The notes beneath the pieces were generated by a model that did not search any database, was not told the origin of the DNA, and saw nothing but the letters and a program-made list of their open reading frames with translations. 64,000 nucleotides of DNA from Osmia lignaria lignaria (Eukaryota; Arthropoda; Insecta; Hymenoptera; Megachilidae). The translations under genes were made by a program, and so were the position numbers. Location: NCBI RefSeq assembly GCF_051020975.1, contig NW_027478159.1:1070501-1134500 (forward strand), given 5' to 3'. Below are positions 35,641 through 47,859 of the stretch, one piece after another. Each line of letters begins with the position of its first letter. The stretch's first letter is position 1.

Positions 35641-37564
35641 GCGTAGTTTTCGAGATATATCGAGATATTTAGAAGTTCCGAAGCCGCACCAACATAATAG
35701 AGATACAGAAACACCGTGGCCCCTTTCGTTGAGATAACTCTGCACTAGTGCGAGCCGCAAATGCCACTTCCAGCTTAGCTGTGCAGAAGAAGAACAACAA
35801 GAAGAAGAAATATCTCGAAATATGTCCGTCAGGCCCCTTCCCTTGAGATAAATCTGCAAATATCTCGGAAACGAAGAGAGCTATGGCAAAATGTTAAGAG
35901 ACCTTTTTTGTAGAGAATTAAGTTTCCTACAATTTATGTTCTATGATATTTTTTGATCAGAAGCGTAGTTTTCGAGATATATCGAGATATTTAAAAGTTC
36001 CAAAGCCGCACCAACATAATAGAGATACAGAAACACCGTGGCCCCTTTCTTTGAGATAACTCTGCACTAGTGCGAGCCGCAAATGCCACTTCCAGCTTAG
36101 CTGTGCAGAAGAAGAACAACAAGAAGAAGAAATATCTCGAAATATGTCCGTCAGGCCCCTTCCCTTGAGATAAATCTGCAAATATCTCGGAAACGAAGCG
36201 AGCTATGGCAAAATGTTGAGAGACCTTTTTTGTAGAGAATTAAGTTTCCTACAATTTATGTTCTATGATATTTTTTGATCAGAAGCGTAGTTTTCGAGAT
36301 ATATCGAGATATTTAAAAGTTCCAAAGCCGCACCAACATAATAGAGATACAGAAACACCGTGGCCCCTTTCTTTGAGATAACTCTGCACTAGTGCGAGCC
36401 GCAAATGCCACTTCCAGCTTAGCTGTGCAGAAGAAGAACAACAAGAAGAAGAAATATCTCGAAATATGTCCGTCAGGCCCCTTCCCTTGAGATAAATCTG
36501 CAAATATCTCGGAAACGAAGCGAGCTATGGCAAAATGTTGAGAGACCTTTTTTGTAGAGAATTAAGTTTCCTACGTTTTATGTTCTATGATATTTTTTGA
36601 TCAGATGCGTAGTTCTCGAGATATATCAAGATATTTAAAAGTTCCGAAGCCGCACCAACATAATAGAGATACAGAAACACCGTGGCCCCTTTCTTTGAGA
36701 TAACTCTGCACTATTGCGAGCTGCAAATGCCACTTCCAGCTTAGCTGTGCAGAACAAGAACATCAAGAAGAAGAAATATCTCGAAATATGTCCGTCAGGC
36801 CCCTTCCCTTGAGATAAATCTGCAAATATCTCGGAAACGAAGAGAGCTATGGCAAAATGTTAAGAGACCTTTTTTGTAGAGAATTAAGTTTCCTACTTTT
36901 TATGTTCATTGATATTTTTTGATCTGATGCGTAGTTCTCGAGATATATCAAGATATTTAAAAGTTCCGAAGCCGCACCAACATAATAGAGATACAGAAAC
37001 ACCGTGGCCCCTTTCTTTGAGATAACTCTGCACTATTGCGAGCCGCAAATGCCACTTCCAGCTTAGCTGTGCAGAAGAAGAACAACAAGAAGAAGAAATA
37101 TCTCGAAATATGTCCGTCAGGCCCCTTCCCTTGAGATAAATCTGCAAATATCTCGGAAACGAAGCGAGCTATGGCAAAATGTTGAGAGACCTTTTTTGTA
37201 GAGAATTAAGTTTCCTACGTTTTATGTTCTATGATATTTTTTGATCAGATGCGTAGTTCTCGAGATATATCAAGATATTTAAAAGTTCCGAAGCCGCACC
37301 AACATAATAGAGATACAGAAACACCGTGGCCCCTTTCTTTGAGATAACTCTGCACTATTGCGAGCTGCAAATGCCACTTCCAGCTTAGCTGTGCAGAAGA
37401 AGAACATCAAGAAGAAGAAATGTCTCGAAATATGTCCGTCAGGCCCCTTCCCCTGAGATAAATCTGCAAATATCTCGGAAACGAAGAGAGCTATGGCAAA
37501 ATGTTAACAGACCTTTTTTGTAGAGAATTAAGTTTCCTACTTTTTATGTTCTATGATATTTTTT

Positions 37565-38530
37565 GATCTGATGCGTAGTTCTCGAGATATATCAAGATAT
37601 TTAAAAGTTCCGAAGCCGCACCAACATAATAGAGATACAGAAACACCGTGGCCCCTTTCTTTGAGATAACTCTGCACTATTGCGAGCTGTAAATGCCACT
37701 TCCAGCTTAGCTGTGCAGAAGAAGAACAACAAGAAGAAGACATATCTCGAAATATGTCCGTCAGGCCCCTTCCCTTGAGATATATCTGCAAATATCTCGG
37801 AAACGAAGCGAGCTATGGCAAAATGTTAAGAGACCTTTTTTGTAGAGAATTATGTTTCCTACAATTTATGTTCTATGATATTTTTTGATCAGAAGCGTAG
37901 TTTTCGAGATATATCGAGATATTTAAAAGTTCCAAAGCCGCACCAACATAATAGAGATACAGAAACACCGTGGCCCCTTTCTTTGAGATAACTCTGCACT
38001 ATTGCGAGCTGCAAATGCCACTTCCAGCTTAGCTGTGCAGAGGAAGAACAACAAGAAGAAGAAATATCTCGAAATATGTCCGTCAGGCCAGTTCCTTTGA
38101 GCTGAATCTGCAAATATCTCGGAAACGAAGCGAGCTATGGCAAAATATTAAGAGACGTTTTTTGTAGAGAATTATGTTTCCTACAATTTATGTTCTATGA
38201 TATTTTTTGATCAGAAGCGTAGTTTTCGAGATATATCGAGATATTTAAAAGTTCCGAAGCCGCACCAACATAATAGGGATACAGAAACACCGTGGCCCCT
38301 TTGTTTGAGATAACTCTGCAGTATTGCGAGCTGTAAATGCCACTTCCAGCTTAGCTGTGCAGAAGAAGAACAACAAGAAGAAGAAATATCTCGAAATATG
38401 TCCGCCAGGCCCCTTCCCTTGAGATAAATCTGCAAATATCTCGGAAACGAAGAGAGCTATGGCAAAATGTTAAGAGACCTTTTGTGTAGAGAATTAAGTT
38501 TCCTACTTTTTATGTTCTATGATATTTTTT
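37565..38530. repeat. Trimer cassette, copy 1 (also at 41426-42391 and 44321-45286)
   Basis: Three monomers in order: GATCTGATGCG head with AAGACATATCTC; GTTCCAAAGCC with AGAGGAAG, CCAGTTCC and AAAATATTAAG; AGGGATACAG with CTCTGCAGTATTG. The same trimer recurs at 41426 and 44321 with few changes (a private TTTGTTTGAG and CCGCCAGG here; AGATACTTAAAAG at 41780). What follows each copy differs, so the trimer moved as a cassette. Confidence 0.75.
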
Positions 38531-39496
38531 GATCTGATGCGTAGTTCTCGAGATATATCAAGATATTTAAAAGTTCCGAAGCCGCACCAACATAATAGAG
38601 ATACAGAAACACCGTGGCCCCTTTCTTTGAGATAACTCTGCACTATTGCGAGCTGTAAATGCCACTTCCAGCTTAGCTGTGCAGAAGAAGAACAACAAGA
38701 AGAAGAAATATCTCGAAATATGTCCGTCAGGCCCCTTCCCTTGAGATATATCTGCAAATATCTCGGAAACGAAGCGAGCTATGGCAAAATGTTAAGAGAC
38801 CTTTTTTGTAGAGAATTATGTTTCCTACAATTTATGTTCTATGATATGTTTTGATCAGAAGCGTAGTTTTCGAGATATATCGAGATATTTAAAAGTTCCG
38901 AAGCCGCACCAACAGAATAGAGATACAGAAACACCGTGGCCCCTCTCTTTGAGATAACTCTGCACTACTGCGAGCTGGAAATGCCGCTTCCAGTTTAGCT
39001 GTGCAGAAGAAGAACAACAAGAAGAAGAAATATCTCGAAATATGTCCGTCAGGCCCCTTCCCTTGAGATAAATCTGCAAATATCTCGGAAACGAAGCGAG
39101 CTATGGCAAAATGTTAAGAGACCTTTTTTGTAGAGAATTAAGTTTCCTACTTTTTATGTTCTATGATATTTTTTGATCAGATGCGTAGTTCTCGAGATAT
39201 ATCAAGATATTTAAAAGTTCCGAAGCCGCACCAACATAATAGAGATACAGAAACACCGTGGCCCCTTTCTTTGAGATAACTCTGCACTATTGCGAGCTGC
39301 AAATGCCACTTCCAGCTTAGCTGTGCAGAAGAAGAACAACAAGAAGAAGAAATATCTCGAAATATGTCCGTCAGGCCCCTTCCCTTGAGATAAATCTGCA
39401 AATATCTCGGAAACGAAGAGAGCTATGGCAAAATGTTAAGAGACCTTTTTTGTAGAGAATTAAGTTTCCTACTTTTTATGTTCTATGATATTTTTT

Positions 39497-39815
39497 GATT
39501 AGATGCGTAGTTCTCGAGATATATCAAGATATTTAAAAGTTCCGAAGCCGCACCAACATAATAGAGATACAGAAACACCGTGGCCCCTTTCTTTCAGATA
39601 ACTATGCACTATTGCGAGCTGCAAATGCCACTTCCAGCTTAGCTGTGCAGAAGAACAACAAGAAGAAGAAATATCTCGAAATATGTCCGTCAGGCCCCTT
39701 CCCTTGAGATAAATCTGCAAATATCTCGGAAACGAAGAGAGCTATGGCAAAATGTTAAGAGACCTTTTTTGTAGAGAATTAAGTTTGCTACAATTTATGT
39801 TGTATGATACTTTTT
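39497..39815. repeat. 319-bp monomer (3-bp deletion), copy 1
   Basis: The purine tract reads GCAGAAGAACAACAAG, with one triplet missing near 39651. It also carries GATTAG at the head and CTTTCAGATAACTATGC. The next monomer starts in the TTGTATGATACTTTTTGATC context but continues with GCGCGCTGTAAATG and AACATCAAG, so the usual partner is lost here. Confidence 0.9.
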
Positions 39816-41425
39816 GATCAGAAGCGTAGTTTTCGAGATATATCGAGATATTTAAAAGTTCCGAAGCCGCACCAACATAATAGAGATACAGAAACACCGT
39901 GGCCCCTTTCTTTGAGATAACTCTGCACTATTGCGCGCTGTAAATGCCACTTCCAGCTTAGCTGTGCAGAAGAAGAACATCAAGAAGAAGAAATATCTCG
40001 AAATATGTCCGTCAGGCCCCTTCCCTTGAGATAAATCTGCAAATATCGCGGAAACGAAGAGAGCTATGGCAAAATGTTAAGAGACCTTTTTTGTAGAGAA
40101 TTAAGTTTCCTACTTTTTATGTTCATTGATATTTTTTGATCTGATGCGTAGTTCTCGAGATATATCAAGATATTTAAAAGTTCCGAAGCCGCACCAACAT
40201 AATAGAGATACAGAAACACCGTGGCCCCTTTCTTTGAGATAACTCTGCACTATTGCGAGCCGCAAATGCCACTTCCAGCTTAGCTGTGCAGAAGAAGAAC
40301 AACAAGAAGAAGAAATATCTCGAAATATGTCCGTCAGGCCCCTTCCCTTGAGATAAATCTGCAAATATCTCGGAAACGAAGCGAGCTATGGCAAAATGTT
40401 GAGAGACCTTTTTTGTAGAGAATTAAGTTTCCTACGTTTTATGCTCTATGATATTTTTTGATCAGATGCGTAGTTCTCGAGATATATCAAGATATTTAAA
40501 AGTTCCGAAGCCGCACCAACATAATAGAGATACAGAAACACCGTGGCCCCTTTCTTTGAGATAACTCTGCACTATTGCGAGCTGCAAATGCCACTTCCAG
40601 CTTAGCTGTGCAGAAGAAGAACATCAAGAAGAAGAAATATCTCGAAATATGTCCGTCAGGCCCCTTCCCTTGAGATATATCTGCAAATATCTCGGAAACG
40701 AAGCGAGCTATGGCAAAATGTTAAGAGACCTTTTTTGTAGAGAATTATGTTTCCTACAATTTATGTTCTATGATATTTTTTGATCAGAAGCGTAGTTTTC
40801 GAGATATATCGAGATATTTAAAAGTTCCGAAGCCGCACCAACATAATAGAGATACAGAAACACCGTGGCCCCTTTCTTTGAGATAACTCAGCAGTATTGC
40901 GAGCTGTAAATGCCACTTCCAGCTTAGCTGTGCAGAAGAAGAACAACAAGAAGAAGAAATATCTCGAAATATGTCCGTCAGGCCCCTTCCCTTGAGATAA
41001 ATCTGCAAATATCTCGGAAACGAAGAGAGCTATGGCAAAATGTTAAGAGACCTTTTGTGTAGAGAATTAAGTTTCCTACTTTCTTTGTTCTATGATATTT
41101 TTTGATCTGATGCGTAGTTCTCGAGATATATCAAGATATTTAAAAGTTCCGAAGCCGCACCAACATAATAGAGATACAGAAACACCGTGGCCCCTTTCTT
41201 TGAGATAACTCTGCACTATTGCGAGCTGCAAATGCCACTTCCAGCTTAGCTGTGCAGAAGAAGAACATCAAGAAGAAGAAATGTCTCGAAATATGTCCGT
41301 CAGGCCCCTTCCCCTGAGATAAATCTGCAAATATCTCGGAAACGAAGAGAGCTATGGCAAAATGTTAACAGACCTTTTTTGTAGAGAATTAAGTTTCCTA
41401 CTTTTTATGTTCTATGATATTTTTT

Positions 41426-42391
41426 GATCTGATGCGTAGTTCTCGAGATATATCAAGATATTTAAAAGTTCCGAAGCCGCACCAACATAATAGAGATACA
41501 GAAACACCGTGGCCCCTTTCTTTGAGATAACTCTGCACTATTGCGAGCTGTAAATGCCACTTCCAGCTTAGCTGTGCAGAAGAAGAACAACAAGAAGAAG
41601 ACATATCTCGAAATATGTCCGTCAGGCCCCTTCCCTTGAGATATATCTGCAAATATCTCGGAAACGAAGCGAGCTATGGCAAAATGTTAAGAGACCTTTT
41701 TTGTAGAGAATTATGTTTCCTACAATTTATGTTCTATGATATTTTTTGATCAGAAGCGTAGTTTTCGAGATATATCGAGATACTTAAAAGTTCCAAAGCC
41801 GCACCAACATAATAGAGATACAGAAACACCGTGGCCCCTTTCTTTGAGATAACTCTGCACTATTGCGAGCTGCAAATGCCACTTCCAGCTTAGCTGTGCA
41901 GAGGAAGAACAACAAGAAGAAGAAATATCTCGAAATATGTCCGTCAGGCCAGTTCCTTTGAGCTGAATCTGCAAATATCTCGGAAACGAAGCGAGCTATG
42001 GCAAAATATTAAGAGACGTTTTTTGTAGAGAATTATGTTTCCTACAATTTATGTTCTATGATATTTTTTGATCAGAAGCGTAGTTTTCGAGATATATCGA
42101 GATATTTAAAAGTTCCGAAGCCGCACCAACATAATAGGGATACAGAAACACCGTGGCCCCTTTCTTTGAGATAACTCTGCAGTATTGCGAGCTGTAAATG
42201 CCACTTCCAGCTTAGCTGTGCAGAAGAAGAACAACAAGAAGAAGAAATATCTCGAAATATGTCCGTCAGGCCCCTTCCCTTGAGATATATCTGCAAATAT
42301 CTCGGAAACGAAGCGAGCTATGGCAAAATGTTAAGAGACCTTTTTTGTAGAGAATTATGTTTCCTACAATTTATGTTCTATGATATTTTTT
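41426..42391. repeat. Trimer cassette, copy 2
   Basis: Same three-monomer order as at 37565 and 44321. It is followed by a GCCGCTTCCAGTTTAG monomer at 42392, whose relative lies at 38853. There the trimer is separated from it by one extra monomer. Confidence 0.72.
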
Positions 42392-42713
42392 GATCAGAAG
42401 CGTAGTTTTCGAGATATATCGAGATATTTAAAAGTTCCGAAGCCGCACCAACATAATAGAGATACAGAAACACCGTGGCCCCTCTCTTTGAGATAACTCT
42501 GCACTACTGCGAGCTGGAAATGCCGCTTCCAGTTTAGCTGTGCAGAAGAAGAACAACAAGAAGAAGAAATATCTCGAAATATGTCCGTTAGGCCCCTTCC
42601 CTTGTGATAAATCTGCAAATATCTCGGAAACGAAGCGAGCTATGGCAAAATGTTAAGAGACCTCTTTTGTAGAGAATTAAGCTTCCTACTTTTTATGTTC
42701 TATGATATTTTTT

Positions 42714-44320
42714 GATCAGATGCGTAGTTCTCGAGATATATCAAGATATTTAAATGTTCCGAAGCTGCACCAACATAATAGAGATACAGAAACACCGTGG
42801 CCCCTTTCTTTGAGATAACTCTGCACTATTGCGCGCTGTAAATGCCACTTCCAGCTTAGCTGTGCAGAAGAAGAACAACAAGAAGAAGAAATATCCCGAA
42901 ATATGTCCGTCAGGCCCCTTCCCTTGAGATATATCTGCAAATATCTCGGAAACGAAGCGAGCTATGACAAAATGTTGAGAGACCTTTTTTGTAGAGAATT
43001 ATGTTTCCTACAATTTATGTTCTATGATATTTTTTGATCAGAAGCGTAGTTTTCGAGATATATCGAGATATTTAAAAGTTCCGAAGCCGCACCAACATAA
43101 TAGAGATACAGAAACACCGTGGCCCCTTTCTTTGAGATAACTCTGCACTAGTGCGAGCCGCAAATGCCACTTCCAGCTTAGCTGTGCAGAAGAAGAACAA
43201 CAAGAAGAAGAAATATCTCGAAATATGTCCGTCAGGCCCCTTCCCTTGAGATAAATCTGCAAATATCTCGGAAACGAAGCGAGCTATGGCAAAATGTTAA
43301 GAGAGCTTTTTTGTAGAGAATTAAGTTTCCTACTTTTTATGTTCTATGATATTTTTTGATCAGATGCGTAGTTCTCGAGATATATCAAGATATTTAAAAG
43401 TTCCGAAGCCGCACCAACATAATAGAGATACAGAAACACCGTGGCCCCTTTCTTTCAGATAACTATGCACTATTGCGAGCTGCAAATGCCACTTCCAGCT
43501 TAGCTGTGCAGAAGAACAACAAGAAGAAGAAATATCTCGAAATATGTCCGTCAGGCCCCTTCCCTTGAGATAAATCTGCAAATATCTCGGAAACGAAGAG
43601 AGCTATGGCAAAATGTTAAGAGACCTTTTTTGTAGAGAATTAAGTTTCCTACAATTTATGTTGTATGATACTTTTTGATCAGAAGCGTAGTTTTCGAGAT
43701 ATATCGAGATATTTAAAAGTTCCGAAGCCGCACCAACATAATAGAGATACAGAAACACCGTGGCCCCTTTCGTTGAGATAACTCTGCACTAGTGCGAGCC
43801 GCAAATGCCACTTCCAGCTTAGCTGTGCAGAGGAAGAACAACAAGAAGAAGAAATATCTCGAAATATGTCCGTCAGGCCAGTTCCTTTGAGCTGAATCTG
43901 CAAATATCTCGGAAACGAAGCGAGCTATGGCAAAATGTTAAGAGACGTTTTTTATAGAGAATTATGGTTCCTACAATTTAAGTTCTATGATATTTTTTGA
44001 TCAGAAGCGTAGTTTTCGAGATATATCGAGATATTTAAAAGTTCCGAAGCCGCACCAACATAATAGGGATACAGAAACACCGTGGCCCCTTTCTTTGAGA
44101 TAACTCTGCACTAGTGCGAGCCGCAAATGCCACTTCCAGCTTAGCTGTGCAGAAGAAGAACAACAAGAAGAAGAAATATCTCGAAATATGTCCGTCAGGC
44201 CCCTTCCCTTGAGATATATCTGCAAATATCTCGGAAAAGAAGCGAGCTATGGCAAAATGTTAACAGACCTTTTTTGTAGAGAATTAAGTTTCCTACTTTT
44301 TATGTTCTATGATATTTTTT
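42714..44320. repeat. Pentamer cassette, copy 1 (also at 46250-47859 and 60096-61702)
   Basis: Five monomers: GAAGCTGCAC with GCGCGCTGTAAATG and ATATCCCG; a CTAGTGCGAGCCGC monomer; the CTTTCAGATAACTATGC monomer (3 bp shorter here); CCCCTTTCGTTGAG with CCAGTTCC; and AGGGATACAG. The same order recurs at 46250, where the third member is full length, and at 60096, where it is again short. Confidence 0.75.
43358..43676. repeat. 319-bp monomer (3-bp deletion), copy 2
   Basis: Same deletion near 43513 with the same CTTTCAGATAACTATGC marker. It has the ordinary GATCAG head and is followed by the CCCCTTTCGTTGAG / CCAGTTCC partner. Confidence 0.9.
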
Positions 44321-45286
44321 GATCTGATGCGTAGTTCTCGAGATATATCAAGATATTTAAAAGTTCCGAAGCCGCACCAACATAATAGAGATACAGAAAC
44401 ACCGTGGCCCCTTTCTTTGAGATAACTCTGCACTATTGCGAGCTGTAAATGCCACTTCCAGCTTAGCTGTGCAGAAGAAGAACAACAAGAAGAAGACATA
44501 TCTCGAAATATGTCCGTCAGGCCCCTTCCCTTGAGATATATCTGCAAATATCTCGGAAACGAAGCGAGCTATGGCAAAATGTTAAGAGACCTTTTTTGTA
44601 GAGAATTATGTTTCCTACAATTTATGTTCTATGATATTTTTTGATCAGAAGCGTAGTTTTCGAGATATATCGAGATATTTAAAAGTTCCAAAGCCGCACC
44701 AACATAATAGAGATACAGAAACACCGTGGCCCCTTTCTTTGAGATAACTCTGCACTATTGCGAGCTGCAAATGCCACTTCCAGCTTAGCTGTGCAGAGGA
44801 AGAACAACAAGAAGAAGAAATATCTCGAAATATGTCCGTCAGGCCAGTTCCTTTGAGCTGAATCTGCAAATATCTCGGAAACGAAGCGAGCTATGGCAAA
44901 ATATTAAGAGACGTTTTTTGTAGAGAATTATGTTTCCTACTTTTTATGTTCTATGATATTTTTTGATCAGAAGCGTAGTTTTCGAGATATATCGAGATAT
45001 TTAAAAGTTCCGAAGCCGCACCAACATAATAGGGATACAGAAACACCGTGGCCCCTTTCTTTGAGATAACTCTGCAGTATTGCGAGCTGTAAATGCCACT
45101 TCCAGCTTAGCTGTGCAGAAGAAGAACAACAAGAAGAAGAAATATCTCGAAATATGTCCGTCAGGCCCCTTCCCTTGAGATAAATCTGCAAATATCTCGG
45201 AAACGAAGAGAGCTATGGCAAAATGTTAAGAGACCTTTTTTGTAGAGAATTAAGTTTCCTACTTTTTATGTTCTATGATATTTTTT
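44321..45286. repeat. Trimer cassette, copy 3
   Basis: Same order as at 37565 and 41426, but followed directly by the 319-bp deletion monomer at 45287. Its third member is preceded by a TGTTTCCTACTTTTTATG tail, a mixture of the two usual tail types. Confidence 0.72.
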
Positions 45287-45605
45287 GATTAGATGCGTAG
45301 TTCTCGAGATATATCAAGATATTTAAAAGTTCCGAAGCCGCACCAACATAATAGAGATACAGAAACACCGTGGCCCCTTTCTTTCAGATAACTATGCACT
45401 ATTGCGAGCTGCAAATGCCACTTCCAGCTTAGCTGTGCAGAAGAACAACAAGAAGAAGAAATATCTCGAAATATGTCCGTCAGGCCCCTTCCCTTGAGAT
45501 AAATCTGCAAATATCTCGGAAACGAAGAGAGCTATGGCAAAATGTTAAGAGACCTTTTTTGTAGAGAATTAAGTTTCCTACAATTTATGTTGTATGATAC
45601 TTTTT
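45287..45605. repeat. 319-bp monomer (3-bp deletion), copy 3
   Basis: Same deletion near 45442, with a GATTAG head and the CTTTCAGATAACTATGC marker. It is followed by the CCCCTTTCGTTGAG partner. Together with the next two monomers it parallels 43358-44320, including the CAATTTAAGTTC tail. Confidence 0.9.
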
Positions 45606-46249
45606 GATCAGAAGCGTAGTTTTCGAGATATATCGAGATATTTAAAAGTTCCGAAGCCGCACCAACATAATAGAGATACAGAAACACCGTGGCCCCTTTC
45701 GTTGAGATAACTCTGCACTAGTGCGAGCCGCAAATGCCACTTCCAGCTTAGCTGTGCAGAGGAAGAACAACAAGAAGAAGAAATATCTCGAAATATGTCC
45801 GTCAGGCCAGTTCCTTTGAGCTGAATCTGCAAATATCTCGGAAACGAAGCGAGCTATGGCAAAATGTTAAGAGACGTTTTTTATAGAGAATTATGGTTCC
45901 TACAATTTAAGTTCTATGATATTTTTTGATCAGAAGCGTAGTTTTCAAGATATATCGAGATATTTAAAAGTTCCGAAGCCGCACCAACATAATAGGGATA
46001 CAGAAACACCGTGGCCCCTTTCTTTGAGATAACTCTGCACTAGTGCGAGCCGCAAATGCCACTTCCAGCTTAGCTGTGCAGAAGAAGAACAACAAGAAGA
46101 AGAAATATCTCGAAATATGTCCGTCAGGCCCCTTCCCTTGAGATATATCTGCAAATATCTCGGAAAAGAAGCGAGCTATGGCAAAATGTTAAGAGACCTT
46201 TTTTGTAGAGAATTATGCTTCCTACTTTTTATGTTCTATGATATTTTTT

Positions 46250-47859
46250 GATCAGATGCGTAGTTCTCGAGATATATCAAGATATTTAAAAGTTCCGAAG
46301 CTGCACCAACATAATAGAGATACAGAAACACCGTGGCCCCTTTCTTTGAGATAACTCTGCACTATTGCGCGCTGTAAATGCCACTTCCAGCTTAGCTGTG
46401 CAGAAGAAGAACAACAAGAAGAAGAAATATCCCGAAATATGTCCGTCAGGCCCCTTCCCTTGAGATATATCTGCAAATATCTCGGAAACGAAGCGAGCTA
46501 TGACAAAACGTTGAGAGACCTTTTTTGTAGAGAATTATGTTTCCTACAATTTATGTTCTATGATATTTTTTGATCAGAAGCGTAGTTTTCGAGATATATC
46601 GAGATATTTAAAAGTTCCGAAGCCGCACCAACATAATAGAGATACAGAAACACCGTGGCCCCTTTCTTTGAGATAACTCTGCACTAGTGCGAGCCGCAAA
46701 TGCCACTTCCAGCTTAGCTGTGCAGAAGAAGAACAACAAGAAGAAGAAATATCTCGAAATATGTCCGTCAGGCCCCTTCCCTTGAGATAAATCTGCAAAT
46801 ATCTCGGAAACGAAGAGAGCTATGGCAAAATGTTAAGATACCTTTTTTGTAGAGAATTAAGTTTCCTACTTTTTATGTTGTATGATATTTTTTGATTAGA
46901 TGCGTAGTTCTCGAGATATATCAAGATATTTAAAAGTTCCGAAGCCGCACCAACATAATAGAGATACAGAAACACCGTGGCCCCTTTCTTTCAGATAACT
47001 ATGCACTATTGCGAGCTGCAAATGCCACTTCCAGCTTAGCTGTGCAGAAGAAGAACAACAAGAAGAAGAAATATCTCGAAATATGTCCGTCAGGCCCCTT
47101 CCCTTGAGATAAATCTGCAAATATCTCGGAAACGAAGAGAGCTATGGCAAAATGTTAAGAGACCTTTTTTGTAGAGAATTAAGTTTCCTACCATTTATGT
47201 TGTATGATACTTTGTGATCAGAAGCGTAGTTTTCGAGATATATCGAGATATTTAAAAGTTCCGAAGCCGCACCAACATAATAGAGATACAGAAACACCGT
47301 GGCCCCTTTCGTTGAGATAACTCTGCACTAGTGCGAGCCGCAAATGCCACTTCCAGCTTAGCTGTGCAGAGGAAGAACAACAAGAAGAAGAAATATCTCG
47401 AAATATGTCCGTCAGGCCAGTTCCTTTGAGCTGAATCTGCAAATATCTCGGAAACGAAGCGAGCTATGGCAAAATGTTAAGAGACGTTTTTTATAGAGAA
47501 TTATGGTTCCTACAATTTATGTTCTATGATATTTTTTGATCAGAAGCGTAGTTTTCGAGATATATCGAGATATTTAAAAGTTCCGAAGCCGCACCAACAT
47601 AATAGGGATACAGAAACACCGTGGCCCCTTTCTTTGAGATAACTCTGCACTAGTGCGAGCCGCAAATGCCACTTCCAGCTTAGCTGTGCAGAAGAAGAAC
47701 AACAAGAAGAAGAAATATCTCGAAATATGTCCGTCAGGCCCCTTCCCTTGAGATAAATCTGCAAATATCTCGGAAACGAAGCGAGCTATGGCAAAATGTT
47801 AAGAGACCTTTTTTGTAGAGAATTAAGTTTCCTACTTTTTATGTTGTATGATATTTTTT
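46250..47859. repeat. Pentamer cassette, copy 2, with full-length third monomer
   Basis: Same order as 42714-44320. The third member (46894-47215) has the CTTTCAGATAACTATGC marker but keeps all triplets in the purine tract. It is therefore either the parent form of the deleted lineage or a copy repaired by exchange. Its neighbour has a private CAAAACGTTGAG near 46505. Confidence 0.73.

Larger units (their letters stand above)
34345..47859. repeat. Array zone C: AACATCAAG, GATCTGATG and CTGCAGTATTG families
   Basis: About 42 monomers. New markers appear here: AACATCAAG (first at 36.76 kb), GATCTGATGCG heads, CTCTGCAGTATTG, AAAATATTAAGAGACG, TTGTATGATACTTTTTGATC, and CTTTCAGATAACTATGC with the 3-bp deletion. 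Monomers at 35955 and 36277 are near-identical neighbours. The region reads as recombined short cassettes rather than one regular higher-order repeat. Nothing but satellite is present. Confidence 0.7.
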
